Assembly (NCBI RefSeq): GCF_009766105.1
Contig: NZ_LMUH01000022.1
Location: 99,545 to 163,544, forward strand
From: Granulicella sp. S156
GTDB lineage: Bacteria; Acidobacteriota; Terriglobia; Terriglobales; Acidobacteriaceae
Reading direction: 5' to 3'
Length of the DNA stretch: 64,000 nucleotides
Shown: one piece after another, positions 51,197-60,287 of the stretch
Numbering within the stretch: position 1 is the first letter of the stretch
Layout: each line of letters starts with the position of its first letter
Notes under the pieces: generated by a model
What the model was told of the DNA's origin: nothing
Seen by the model: the letters and a program-made list of their open reading frames with translations, nothing else
Database searches by the model: none
Position numbers and translations under genes: made by a program

Positions 51197-52006
51197 TTGA
51201 GTCAGGTTACCCCGAGTCCCCTTGGGACAGCAGTTGTCACCGGCGCATCTTCCGGCATCGGTAAGGTGTACGCGGACCGCCTTGCGGCACGTGGCTATGA
51301 TCTTCTTCTCATTGCGCGCCGCGGAGACCGCCTCGCCGCGCTTGCCACCGAGTTGCAGGACCGCTTCCCAATCCGTGTCGAGGTTCTGGTGGCCGACCTT
51401 GCGCATCCGGACGGTCTGGCCGAGGCGACGCGGAAGATCAGCGCCGACTCCGCCATTACGCTTCTGGTCAATAACGCAGGCACCTCAAGTGTGGAACCTG
51501 TGGCTCAGACCTCCGCTGAAACCATTGCCAAGCTTGTCGCCCTCAATGTAACGGCGCTCACAGTGCTCACAAGTGCGGTTCTGCCTCGCTTTCTGGAGCG
51601 GAATGCAGGCACGATCGTGAATGTCGGTTCCGTGGTCGGTTTCACCGGCTACCCATGGGTGCCTATTTACGGAGGAACCAAGGCTTACGTGCTCAACTTC
51701 ACGCAAGGGCTGAAACAGCAATTGGCGGAGACCGCCATCCGCCTTCAGTACGTCGCTCCTTCAGGGACTGTCTCGGAGATCTGGGACGTCATGGGAGTCC
51801 CGATGTCCAGCCTTGGTGAGGGTGTGCTGATGGATACGGAAGCTTGTGTGGATGCTGCCCTGAGAGGCTTGGATGATGGGGAGTTCATCACTGCACCTTC
51901 CGTGCACGATGAGTCCCTGATCCGGAACTTCGAGGAGGCGTCTACGACTTTGCTCGCAGCAACACAACAGTCGCAGCCAGCGCCCCGATACTCTCCTCGC
52001 GGGTGA
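51197..52006 (+). CDS. Classical SDR-family oxidoreductase
   Basis: 269 residues starting at TTG 51197 with AAAGGAG 8 bp upstream. Cofactor motif TGASSGIG, then NNAG (VNNAGTSS), catalytic Ser in VNVGSVVGF and YGGTK as YxxxK make a complete classical SDR. LLLIARRGDRL with Arg after the second strand suggests NADP. The substrate is unknown. It is the likely target of the divergent TetR. A strong hairpin follows 20 bp after the stop. Confidence 0.9.
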   Translation: MSQVTPSPLGTAVVTGASSGIGKVYADRLAARGYDLLLIARRGDRLAALATELQDRFPIRVEVLVADLAHPDGLAEATRKISADSAITLLVNNAGTSSVEPVAQTSAETIAKLVALNVTALTVLTSAVLPRFLERNAGTIVNVGSVVGFTGYPWVPIYGGTKAYVLNFTQGLKQQLAETAIRLQYVAPSGTVSEIWDVMGVPMSSLGEGVLMDTEACVDAALRGLDDGEFITAPSVHDESLIRNFEEASTTLLAATQQSQPAPRYSPRG

Positions 52007-52025
52007 TCTGGAAAATAAGTTCAAA

Positions 52026-52057
52026 CGTTTCCGAGGGCGCCCAGGTCCTCGGAAACG
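52026..52057 (+). terminator. Hairpin after the SDR gene
   Basis: CGTTTCCGAGG (52026-52036) and CCTCGGAAACG (52047-52057) form a perfect 11-bp stem with a 10-nt loop, 20 bp after the SDR stop. No T-run follows, so termination may rely on Rho or other factors. Confidence 0.6.
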
Positions 52058-52178
52058 CGCTGCACGTCACTTATCTCCCAATGATGGCAAATCGGCATCA
52101 ACGTCCCGGTACCCGTTGAGACTGCGATGCAACGCGGGACTTCTTCCGGATTGCCGACGCTCCAGCCCCTTTCGTGAA

Positions 52179-53933
52179 CTACTTCTCACCTACAGCGCGA
52201 TAGCGAATCGCAGCGGGATATCCCGCCACTACGCTCTCTAATTCGTGGCCATTCGGAAGCTTTGTCATGCCAAGATCGCGAAAACGCACATGAGCCTCCG
52301 TGAGGCGCTCTTTTGCCGAGTCGTCGAAATAGAGGGTGCTGAACTCGTACTCTTGGCCGGAGTTCCGCAAATCACGCAGTTGATGGCGCAAGGTCAGGCT
52401 CGCTCGTGCCTCCCAATTGAATCTGACTGTAGCGACGATGGCTGCGTTGAAGAACAGCAAAACAAAGAGTGCCCAGGTCAGCCTGACCTGAAGGCGCGAA
52501 GAGCTCTCCCTGAAGGTGAACAACATGGGAATGATCGGCAGTAGCCATAACTGCGGCCCATACCTCGGCCACCAGGAATCCTTACTGAGGAGCAGCGAAG
52601 CAACGATCGTAGCCAAAACCAGGATCATCATCCAGCGAGAGGATGAATCGAGTTTGAACAGCAGCCAAATGCCTAAGCCGACGGAGAGCAGAAAGCAGCC
52701 GCTGAAGAAAGGACCGAGAGCGGCGATGCGGGGGTCTTGATAGGTATAGCTGTAGAGATCGTGAAGGTGTGCCGTAAAGGGCCACATCAAAGAGGCGTTC
52801 TTGCCTTCACGATAGGGCTGATTCCCCGGCCGGCCGAAGACAGAGTATGCGAACCGTACGGGAAGCATACGCCCAACCATATTCTTCGGCGTTTCGTATT
52901 TTTCATTTCCATCTTCACCTTGCTGCACCAGGCTCGGATAATTCGCCGATCCAAGTATGGGATAGAAAGGCTGGTGCCGGTACAGCGTATTGGTCACATA
53001 GGGGTTGTAACCCCAGAGGCAGGTGCCGAGAACAAGCGTTCCGACCGTTAGGCAGGCGAGTCGTACCAGCGATCGGCGTGCTTTGAAAAGACACCAAAGT
53101 CCTGCTGCTGCGAGCAGAAAGCATAAATAAACCAGTCCAGTTAATTTCGTGTTGATACAGACAATGGATGCCGCCACTCCGGCAGCAATCACCACCGGAC
53201 GTGGTCGACGAAGGACGGTCATGGTTGCGGCGACTGTCAAAACCAGGGAAGACGCCATTAGCCCATCCACCAAAAAGGTAGGGAGCTCGCAGAGGACGAC
53301 GGGGTTGATTGCCACTACGGTTGCAATTGCAAATGCGCGGCCACGACGCAAGCCACCGTCCAGGCATGCTGCCAGCGTCCCGAAGAATGCTGCAGCAAAC
53401 ATTAGCCAGTTAATACATTTGCCCCACTCGATTCGACCCGTTGTAGCGTAAATCGTGGCCGCGGCAAACCAGGGCCCCTTGGCGTAGTGCCGTAACCACA
53501 GCTCCCGTCCGGCGGCAAAGGTTCGCATCGGCTCTGAGAGAGGGTTCCAATCGCGGGCAATGTTGATGATCCCTGACTGGTGATACCACTCTCCGTCCCA
53601 GGAGAAGTCATAAAAAAATGCCGAAAGCAGAAGGGCCAAAGCGAGCAAAACCAGGACAAGGCCGACAGGCCACCAGCCCATCCTGCCCGGTAACCCTTCT
53701 CTCCGTGCCAGCCAATATGCGCTTAGCAAAGCTGCCATCAGCGCTATCGGAGCGATGAGAGCAAATCCCGCGCGGCCTGCCACCAGGCTGGCCATTGCAC
53801 CTAGTTGCAGAAAACACAGGAAGGCGGCAACTGTGGCTGAGGTGACCCAACAAACGCTTGCAAGGGACGCATTGCTTTTAGACACCAGCCCTCCTATTTC
53901 CAGCAATCTCGTACAGTCCGCCGGAAACCCCAT
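52179..53933 (-). CDS. Polytopic membrane protein, GT-C glycosyltransferase-like
   Basis: 584 residues from ATG 53933; a GTG at 53963 is possible. There are about eleven transmembrane helices. The first large loop has FFYDFSWDGEWYHQSGIINI, where acidic residues in the first extracytoplasmic loop recall the catalytic Asp/Glu of GT-C enzymes of the PMT/ArnT group. The C-terminal 90 residues are soluble. The family uses polyprenyl-phosphate sugars to glycosylate protein or lipid in the periplasm. No partner glycan genes are nearby, so the substrate is open. Confidence 0.6.
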   Translation of the reverse strand: MGFPADCTRLLEIGGLVSKSNASLASVCWVTSATVAAFLCFLQLGAMASLVAGRAGFALIAPIALMAALLSAYWLARREGLPGRMGWWPVGLVLVLLALALLLSAFFYDFSWDGEWYHQSGIINIARDWNPLSEPMRTFAAGRELWLRHYAKGPWFAAATIYATTGRIEWGKCINWLMFAAAFFGTLAACLDGGLRRGRAFAIATVVAINPVVLCELPTFLVDGLMASSLVLTVAATMTVLRRPRPVVIAAGVAASIVCINTKLTGLVYLCFLLAAAGLWCLFKARRSLVRLACLTVGTLVLGTCLWGYNPYVTNTLYRHQPFYPILGSANYPSLVQQGEDGNEKYETPKNMVGRMLPVRFAYSVFGRPGNQPYREGKNASLMWPFTAHLHDLYSYTYQDPRIAALGPFFSGCFLLSVGLGIWLLFKLDSSSRWMMILVLATIVASLLLSKDSWWPRYGPQLWLLPIIPMLFTFRESSSRLQVRLTWALFVLLFFNAAIVATVRFNWEARASLTLRHQLRDLRNSGQEYEFSTLYFDDSAKERLTEAHVRFRDLGMTKLPNGHELESVVAGYPAAIRYRAVGEK

Positions 53934-54580
53934 GGTACCGTGAAGCCTCGCCTCAAAAGGCACTCCCTATGGATGCCCATAGTCCTTCATAGCTGGTGAT
54001 CCCCTGTAATTCTGAACACCTTCCGGCCAACTCACTCATTGAGTAACTCCGCGACTCGTCACCAATTTGCAGCAGGGCAGCGTACAAGACTTGAGTTGTA
54101 TCGTCCTGGTTGGAATGGGGATTTCGCAGAAAGCAAAAGGGCGACATCTCTTTCGAGATCCCGCCCTCTACTTCCGATTTATCGAAGACCCGGTTCGGCT
54201 TCCGGATCGCAACTTACCGTTACTGCGGAACCACCTGGGAGAGTGAGCCTCTCAGCTCGCAGTCACCATGTGCTTACACTGTCTCAATCGTTGCAAGAGA
54301 TTATTCGGTTCCGCCTCGGAGCTTTCAGTTGCCTGAGTGCTTCGCGAGTTCCGTTCCTGGTTCTCGTGGTGGCGACCGTCTCTTCTCTCTCCTACTGGAA
54401 GATCTCTCCTCCGTTGAATTGAAGAGTACTCGCAATCTCGCGGAATACAAGTAGCTCAAGCAAATATTGCAGCGTGGAAATAGAGTGCTCAATGTTGAAA
54501 TTGAGTACTGAATTCCACTGGCACACTCGACAAGAAGACCCGTAAACCGGCCATGGCTGGATTCGGCGGGAAAACCACAC
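53934..54580. other. About 0.65-kb gap between GT-C-like and lactonase genes
   Basis: No supported gene. Open frames on the plus strand lack ribosome binding sites. A strong hairpin (54138-54167) lies in the middle. The rest shows nothing clear. Confidence 0.45.
54138..54167 (-). terminator. Rho-independent terminator (minus strand)
   Basis: On the minus strand AGGGCG and CGCCCT enclose an inner stem ATCTC/GAGAT with a GAAA tetraloop, followed by TTTTGC. It probably ends the transcript of the flavoprotein-lactonase operon about 0.4 kb downstream of its last stop. Confidence 0.65.
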
Positions 54581-55627
54581 TCACGTTCTGAGGACACAGC
54601 GAAAGGGGAGGTCTACGGGTATATGCCTTAGGCTCAGGTCGTCCAAACTCATGCAAGCCAATTCATTGCCAAAACCTAGCAGGATGGAATTGTGTCCAGG
54701 GACCATCGATGTCACTGCTCCTGGAATGTTCACGGAACTAAGTAGTCGAAGTTGGCCCGTGTTGCCGTGCCAGAGATAAAGGCCCAGACGCTTTTCTCTC
54801 TCAACCATTAGCATCGAGCGGCGCTGTTGAAAGGCCATTGCCCGACCCTGCAAACTTTCACGCAGTTCACCCACCGCGCCTCGCAGCGAATCATATGGAT
54901 ACACGCAGATCGACTCGTTCAGACGATTCGAGACGGCAACAAACGATCCAGTCGGATGGACGGCAATCGTAGAAGGGCCCGCACCGGAGGGCATCTGATT
55001 TCGCTTGTGCAGATTCAGAGTTCCATCAGATGTTGAGAGGACATGTATACGGTCGGTTCCAAGATCCGCCGCCACGATATGACCACTGTTGTCAAAGCAC
55101 GCATGCTGCGGATGGGAACTTTCCTGCTGCGCCAGATCGACGCTGCTTCCAGTCTCCTTCACGACTCCTCGAATGCAGCCCAGCAAGCCCTTACGGTCGA
55201 TGTCAAACAGATTGTAGGATCCACCGCCATGGGCGGGAACTATGGCATAGGCTCCGTCAGGAGAAACTGCAATCGATCGCGGAAGAGTCGCAGAAAGCGA
55301 TAGCCGTATCCTTTGAACCAAAGAGAGACGACCATCTTTCCCGATCGCGAATACGGTGACAGATCCGCATGGAAGCCCCTGAAATTCCTGGAGCTCGTTG
55401 GTGGCATACAGTATCGGGGCGAAGGGGTGACGCGCAAGACAACTCGGAGCTTCGCACGCAACCTCCTGCAAGGGAATCCACTTCTCCTGTTCGATAGCGA
55501 AGACATGTATGGCATCCGACGTCCCAAGGTACGCATGCCTTTCGCTAGGTATCGAAGCTGGCATAGGTGCCACGCGAAATCCCACCGGGGCGAGAGCCAC
55601 CATCTTTAGAAATTCTCGACGATACAT
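54581..55627 (-). CDS. Lactonase-family seven-bladed beta-propeller, exported
   Basis: 348 residues. The N-terminus MYRREFLKMVALAPVGFRVA has twin Arg and looks like a Tat signal. Blades with SIAVSPDGAYAIVP, HPQHACFDNSGHIVAADLGT, DRIHVLSTSDG and TIAVHPTGSFVAVSNRLNES resemble the 6-phosphogluconolactonase-like (Lactonase) family. It starts 9 bp after the flavoprotein gene, so the two form an operon. A sugar lactone made by the oxidase and opened by this protein is a reasonable scheme but is inferred. Confidence 0.75.
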   Translation of the reverse strand: MYRREFLKMVALAPVGFRVAPMPASIPSERHAYLGTSDAIHVFAIEQEKWIPLQEVACEAPSCLARHPFAPILYATNELQEFQGLPCGSVTVFAIGKDGRLSLVQRIRLSLSATLPRSIAVSPDGAYAIVPAHGGGSYNLFDIDRKGLLGCIRGVVKETGSSVDLAQQESSHPQHACFDNSGHIVAADLGTDRIHVLSTSDGTLNLHKRNQMPSGAGPSTIAVHPTGSFVAVSNRLNESICVYPYDSLRGAVGELRESLQGRAMAFQQRRSMLMVEREKRLGLYLWHGNTGQLRLLSSVNIPGAVTSMVPGHNSILLGFGNELACMSLDDLSLRHIPVDLPFRCVLRT

Positions 55628-55636
55628 TGCTCTTCC

Positions 55637-57109
55637 TTATGAGCGAACAGACATCGCGTGGTGAAAAATATTGTTGGGATCATAGCGACGCTTCACCGTT
55701 TGTAGAAATGCGTAGTTACTCTCGCCGTAGTAGAGCTGTGGCCAATAGTTGTACTGCAGCATGTCCACATCAGGATAATTGATGTAGCACCCCTCGTAAT
55801 GTTTGCTCCAGTACGGTGTTCCCGCGTGTTGTGGGTCTGTGTTCTGACCAGAATAAAGCTCTTCGTAAAACTGGGCGAGCCATTTGGTCTGAGCAGCATC
55901 TTCTTCTGGTTTTTCCCAATACGTCAACGGCTGCAACTTGATAATGGAATCACGTTGCGGCACCGCCGTCTGTTCCGCCATCTCTTTCCGATTCACAGCA
56001 CCTCCGTAGGAGTGCGCATCGAAGCTCGCCTCGTGCAGGCTCGTACCCCCTACATCTTTTGTCAGGTATTTATAAATGATCGCGGCCTCGGTCGGGGTGA
56101 AACCTCGTCGCATGCGAGTCGACTTGTACTTCCCTCTCCGATTGACTGCATTGCCTGCAGACATGGCGCAGGCATTCAACCAATCGCTCTGCTTAATGGA
56201 CGGACGGGCAGTACTCCCTCCGGTCTCACTGCTCCACTGGCTGAATAGATCCAGGTACTCCCACATCACACTGAGGTCGCGGCACGTTCCGTCCGGATTA
56301 CAGAATTGCACAGACACGCTGAATTTCCCCGCCGACCGATGCGAGAGTTCGAGTACCGAATACATACCCCATGTATCTCGTTCCTGCCCACGGGACTCCC
56401 AATATTTACCAAAGGTCATTAGGATGCGCGTCAACTTCTCAAGGGTCATGTCATTCCACGAAAAAGAAATGCTTGCCTGAGCAACTTCCCGAGGAGCCAT
56501 CGGCAGGGTGGCAAATTCGAAGCCGGTAATCAGCCCAAAACTCGCGCCACCTGCACCACGGCACGCACGAAATAGATCCGAGTGATTTTCAGCGTCGGCG
56601 CGGATCGGTACGACCCTTCCGTGGCGGTCTACCGTAAGAATGTTCACAGCAGTCACCCAGTCACAGCTAAGGCCGTGAAGCCGTGAAAGAGGTCCATAGC
56701 CTCCCCCGCTAATGTGACCTCCCGCACCTACGGTACCGCATACTCCTCCAGGCAGCGTCACGCCATAACGCTTGTATAGCGCTTCATAGCCATTCCACAA
56801 CTGCACACCCGAGCCGAGGTGAAAGGTACCATTCGAGGCATCGCGATCTACCCGAGAGAGCGCACTAACATCCAGAATCGCACCCCCGGGATTATTCACG
56901 ACAAAATCTTCATAGCAGTGGCCACCGCTGCGAACAGTGGGACGCAATCCGGCTGTGACTACTTGTTGCAGGGCAACTGCTGCATCCTCAGCATCTTCGC
57001 AGAGAAGAATACGCTGGGCTGCATCAGCATCATGCGAAGGCCACCGCAAATTGTGACCACGACGGAGAGCGGGATACCGTGGATCGCTGCGGGTTACGGT
57101 AACGGTCAT
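55637..57109 (-). CDS. BBE-like FAD-dependent oxidoreductase (bicovalent flavin type)
   Basis: 490 residues from ATG 57109; a TTG 21 codons upstream is less likely. The PCMH-type FAD domain has VRSGGHCYEDF, whose His is a flavin attachment site, and GGVCGTVGAGGHISGGGYG, whose Cys is the second. The BBE C-terminus reads YINYPDVD, then WPQLYYGESNYAFLQTVK, RRYDPNNIFHHA. Bicovalent enzymes of this group oxidise carbohydrates or alkaloid-like compounds, often giving a lactone. The lactonase-like gene directly follows. Confidence 0.88.
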   Translation of the reverse strand: MTVTVTRSDPRYPALRRGHNLRWPSHDADAAQRILLCEDAEDAAVALQQVVTAGLRPTVRSGGHCYEDFVVNNPGGAILDVSALSRVDRDASNGTFHLGSGVQLWNGYEALYKRYGVTLPGGVCGTVGAGGHISGGGYGPLSRLHGLSCDWVTAVNILTVDRHGRVVPIRADAENHSDLFRACRGAGGASFGLITGFEFATLPMAPREVAQASISFSWNDMTLEKLTRILMTFGKYWESRGQERDTWGMYSVLELSHRSAGKFSVSVQFCNPDGTCRDLSVMWEYLDLFSQWSSETGGSTARPSIKQSDWLNACAMSAGNAVNRRGKYKSTRMRRGFTPTEAAIIYKYLTKDVGGTSLHEASFDAHSYGGAVNRKEMAEQTAVPQRDSIIKLQPLTYWEKPEEDAAQTKWLAQFYEELYSGQNTDPQHAGTPYWSKHYEGCYINYPDVDMLQYNYWPQLYYGESNYAFLQTVKRRYDPNNIFHHAMSVRS

Positions 57110-57359
57110 AGGCGCTATCAGAGGCTCCGGTTCGATGCCGGAGGATTCTAGCCCTGCAGGACATCCAATCAATAAGATGCTCCGAGAGTTGCAAAAGCTG
57201 TCGACACAACTTTAGTGCAGGTAGTGCCGCAGGTTGCCTGTCCTCGGCAGTAAGCCTGAAATCTTAAGATCAAGGTACATGAGCCTCTAATTTAGTAACG
57301 GGAGAATAGGTGTCTGTGACCAATATTATTGGTCACAGCACCGCCGCGCAGGAAAAGGT

Positions 57360-58400
57360 ATGAACCTTCGCCGCGCTAAAATCAAAGGAACATCGGAGAA
57401 TGAGAGCTTGCGTTGCGCCCCTTGTCGTCTTGCAGTCCTCCATCTGTTGTTTTTGGGGGCAAGCCTCGGCTCCCAGGCTCAGGAGGCACAAAAGCCAGAT
57501 CCTGCAGTTTTGCCGGCAGCGCCCTCACTCGATCAGGTGCCGAGGGTTCCAGGCCTGACCGAACTCCTGCACGGCGTCAACTTTGGGTTTACCGTCTCCG
57601 GCGTTCATGACTCTTCTATAGGGTGGTACAGCGTAGCCACTCCGGCAATAAGCTACACCTTTTCAGCCCACTACTCTGCCGATGCGAGCTTGTCGATCTA
57701 CCCCTATCGTCTCGCCCCCCAACAGGCAACGCCGGGATCCAACGAATCACTGGCCGTAGCCCTGGGCGACCTGGGGGATACCTGGATCGCGGTGCATGCC
57801 AACTTCAATCCACGGCACCTGCAAAATACAGCCACAGTCTCGATGACAGTTCCCACTGGAAACCGGTCGGATGAACTCTCAACGGGCAGGGTCACCTTTG
57901 ACCTCAGCGATCACATCGAACGCTATTTTGGAAAGACCGGTGTCCTGCTGGACCTCGGAGGCGGTGATTCATCTGGCCTTTTCAACCGACTGGTCACACA
58001 GGACTACACCTCTCTTGGACCCATCGCTCACTTCCAGACCGGTTTGGTTTTCTGGCTGCCGGGTAGAACTTACATTGAGTCTCTAGCCTATGAACAGCTT
58101 CCGATCGGCGACCAGAAGGTATACACAACATTGAACATCCCGGGCGGGCCAGGCTCACCCGTAGGTCCGAGTGTCACGGTGGTTTCGGGTCGCAATGTGA
58201 GCGAAGACAACGGCTTCACCACTGCCGTGGGTATTCCGTTAACCCCTCACGTCACGTTCTCCAGCTACTACAACCGTAGCCTGCGGCTGCATCTCGATAC
58301 AGTCTCCGTGGGAATGACTTTTGTCTTCAAAGGGACACCGCTCAAAAGAAGGATGTCTTTGATCGACCGCGCCCTGCTTGAGGGCGAGCGCACGAAATGA
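57360..58400 (+). CDS. Outer-membrane beta-barrel-like protein, unknown function
   Basis: 346 residues with AGGAAAAGG before the ATG. A signal peptide is likely around residues 22-41 (RLAVLHLLFLGASLGSQAQ). The mature part has alternating strands (NFGFTVSGVHDS, SIGWYSVATPAISYTFSAHY, VTFSSYYNRSLRLHLDTVSV and GMTFVF), as in small outer-membrane transporters or 'transporter' MetA-pathway-like barrels. No named family is certain. The gene is convergent with the Spy-like operon, 21 bp apart. Confidence 0.6.
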   Translation: MNLRRAKIKGTSENESLRCAPCRLAVLHLLFLGASLGSQAQEAQKPDPAVLPAAPSLDQVPRVPGLTELLHGVNFGFTVSGVHDSSIGWYSVATPAISYTFSAHYSADASLSIYPYRLAPQQATPGSNESLAVALGDLGDTWIAVHANFNPRHLQNTATVSMTVPTGNRSDELSTGRVTFDLSDHIERYFGKTGVLLDLGGGDSSGLFNRLVTQDYTSLGPIAHFQTGLVFWLPGRTYIESLAYEQLPIGDQKVYTTLNIPGGPGSPVGPSVTVVSGRNVSEDNGFTTAVGIPLTPHVTFSSYYNRSLRLHLDTVSVGMTFVFKGTPLKRRMSLIDRALLEGERTK

Positions 58401-58421
58401 TCCCGGGCGGAAAGCTTCGCT

Positions 58422-58982
58422 CTATTTGTCCACCTTCTCCAGTTTGACAATCTGATCGGGCTCCATCTGGCCGCGAATCTGCAGCAGCATCTCTGTCGTC
58501 GCTTTTTGCAGCGAGGCGCGAGCCTGATTCACGGCGTCAATCGTGGCGAATAGGCGTGTCGTATCGGCCTGTGGCTGCTTATTGAGCTCGTCCAGCTTTG
58601 CCTGTTCAGAGAGCAACGTCTTGTAGCTGCTGAGGATCGCCGACTTGTTTGCGTCGAAGATAGCATCCATCTTTTTCTGCTGGTCTCTACGCAGACCGAT
58701 CGTGCTGGTCACAGTTTTGTCGTCCCACCATCGACCCGGCGGACCAAACTGCGATCCTCCGCGCGTAGTCCTGCTCGTTCCTGCGCCGCCTGAGTTCGCG
58801 GGGGGTTGGTTCCCTGTCGGTCCATTCGAAGGTGGACCGTTCGGGCCGCCGGGGCCGTGCGGTGCGGGAGGAGGTCCTCCGGGGCCACCGCCGGGACCCT
58901 TATTTTGCGCAGCAGCATAATGCCCTGCCATAAGGGCAAGGCACGCGCCAACAAGCGTAATTCGCGCCCATCGCCAGTTCAT
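58422..58982 (-). CDS. Spy/CpxP-like periplasmic protein with Gly/Pro-rich N-terminus
   Basis: 186 residues. The signal peptide ends near HYAAAQ (residue 26). Residues 27-85 are Gly/Pro/Asn-rich and probably unstructured. Residues 90-186 are helical (IGLRRDQQKKMDAIFDANKS, LLSEQAKLDELN, TIDAVNQARASLQKATTEM), like Spy/CpxP/LTXXQ proteins. Such proteins sense or buffer envelope stress. The gene overlaps the anti-sigma gene by 4 bp, so it may be a third partner of the sigma system. Confidence 0.7.
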   Translation of the reverse strand: MNWRWARITLVGACLALMAGHYAAAQNKGPGGGPGGPPPAPHGPGGPNGPPSNGPTGNQPPANSGGAGTSRTTRGGSQFGPPGRWWDDKTVTSTIGLRRDQQKKMDAIFDANKSAILSSYKTLLSEQAKLDELNKQPQADTTRLFATIDAVNQARASLQKATTEMLLQIRGQMEPDQIVKLEKVDK

Positions 58983-59488
58983 TGCATCCTCGATCCCATC
59001 CGTCCCTTCGTCCGTGAGGTGGCCCTATCCGTCATACCATATTCTTTGAACGGCGATACATCTTGCGGCGTCAGCTCTGCATACACCGATTGAAGCAGAC
59101 GATTATCCTGAGCAATCTGGTCCGCGGAATCGTCAGGAGTCGACACCGCTGCCGATTCAGAACCGGCAGAAGGACCATGGTGATTCTTCCAGACTGGCAC
59201 TGCAATCAGGAGAAGAGCAGCAGTAGCCAGAGCCCAACCCAGTGGGCGCTCCATCGTCCGACGGGCCCTCAACTTGGCCGCTGCGCGAAGATCGACCTTG
59301 GGCGTGGCTTCGCTCCACGCCATTGCAGTGGTCCCAAACGCGCTGAGCGATGCATCAAACGCGGCCAGTTCCCGGCGACAACTCTCACATTCGTCAAGAT
59401 GTAATTGGCTCTCAGCGCTAGGAGCCACTGTTACGCATTCTGCGAACTGCTCATCCGTTAAATGTGCCGAACCCGAGGTTGTACTCAT
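58979..59488 (-). CDS. Membrane anti-sigma factor with zinc-finger (ZAS/zf-HC2)
   Basis: 169 residues. The ZAS motif His30-x3-Cys34-x2-Cys37 (HLDECESCRRELAAF) is clear. One transmembrane helix lies near 82-100 (PLGWALATAALLLIAVPVW), followed by a short periplasmic tail. It should hold the ECF sigma factor at the membrane until a signal arrives. The overlaps with the sigma gene and the Spy-like gene are each 4 bp. Confidence 0.85.
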   Translation of the reverse strand: MSTTSGSAHLTDEQFAECVTVAPSAESQLHLDECESCRRELAAFDASLSAFGTTAMAWSEATPKVDLRAAAKLRARRTMERPLGWALATAALLLIAVPVWKNHHGPSAGSESAAVSTPDDSADQIAQDNRLLQSVYAELTPQDVSPFKEYGMTDRATSRTKGRMGSRMQ

Positions 59489-60066
59489 TTCGTCCCTCCT
59501 AGGGTAGCGCGAATTGTTTTGATTCCGCGATGCAGATGGGTCTTGACCGTATTGACAGGCATATCGGTCATGGCAGCAATCTCCTCAACGTTCATCTCTT
59601 CGAAAAATTTGAGCAGAAATACCCGCCGCTGGTTGACCGAAAGCGAGTCCACGGCCGCCTTCACCTGCTCCATTCGCTCTCTCGCCAGTATTTTGGATTC
59701 TGGAGAACTCTCGTTCGATGGCAGAAACGAAGCGAATTCCGTGACGTCCAGCGCTGTCGCCCGAGCCTTGCGCCAGAACTGGAACTTCTTGAGCCGCACA
59801 TGATCGCAGATCAAATGGTTCGCGATGCCGATGAGCCAGGTGTTCACGCTACATTCGCCACGAAACGAAGCACGTCCGTTATAGGCTTTCAAAAAGCAGT
59901 CTTGCGTAATCGTCTGCGCAAGATCGGGATCGCCAACGGAGAACGTGACAAATCGAAGCACTCTTGCCCAATAAACGGCGACGAGCGAATCGATGTCGTC
60001 CAGTTCGGAGATGGCGGTCACCTGGGTTCCCAAGTGAATCATAGATGCATCCATCGCGATTTGCAT
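59485..60066 (-). CDS. ECF-type RNA polymerase sigma factor
   Basis: 193 residues from ATG 60066; no clear ribosome binding site helps choose among nearby starts, and ATG 60054 is possible. Region 2 is seen in DLAQTITQDCFLKAYNGRAS followed by FRGECSVNTWLIGIANHLI, and region 4 in LSVNQRRVFLLKFFEEMNVE followed by EIAAMTDMPVNTVKTHLHRG. It directs a regulon, probably envelope-related, and is controlled by the overlapping anti-sigma gene. Confidence 0.87.
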   Translation of the reverse strand: MQIAMDASMIHLGTQVTAISELDDIDSLVAVYWARVLRFVTFSVGDPDLAQTITQDCFLKAYNGRASFRGECSVNTWLIGIANHLICDHVRLKKFQFWRKARATALDVTEFASFLPSNESSPESKILARERMEQVKAAVDSLSVNQRRVFLLKFFEEMNVEEIAAMTDMPVNTVKTHLHRGIKTIRATLGGTK

Positions 60067-60287
60067 ATCGCTATCGAAGGACGCCGATTGTCTGTCTCTT
60101 GGGTTACACTCTTCGAAAACAAAGAGTGCAAAATAATTTGAGGCACACAAACTAAAGACATTGTTACGTCCCCCCTTCCCAACCGCCTTCCGAGAGCTTC
60201 TGGCGTACGTGGCGACCTTCTGAGGGGGCAAAACCCCGCTTCAGCGTCCGTTTGCGCCAGAGCTATTTGGTGTCCCGCAAGGGTTGC

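Noticed and set aside
54039-54454. Two overlapping plus-strand frames in the gap before the lactonase gene
   Set aside because: No ribosome site, no domain, and a terminator hairpin runs through both.
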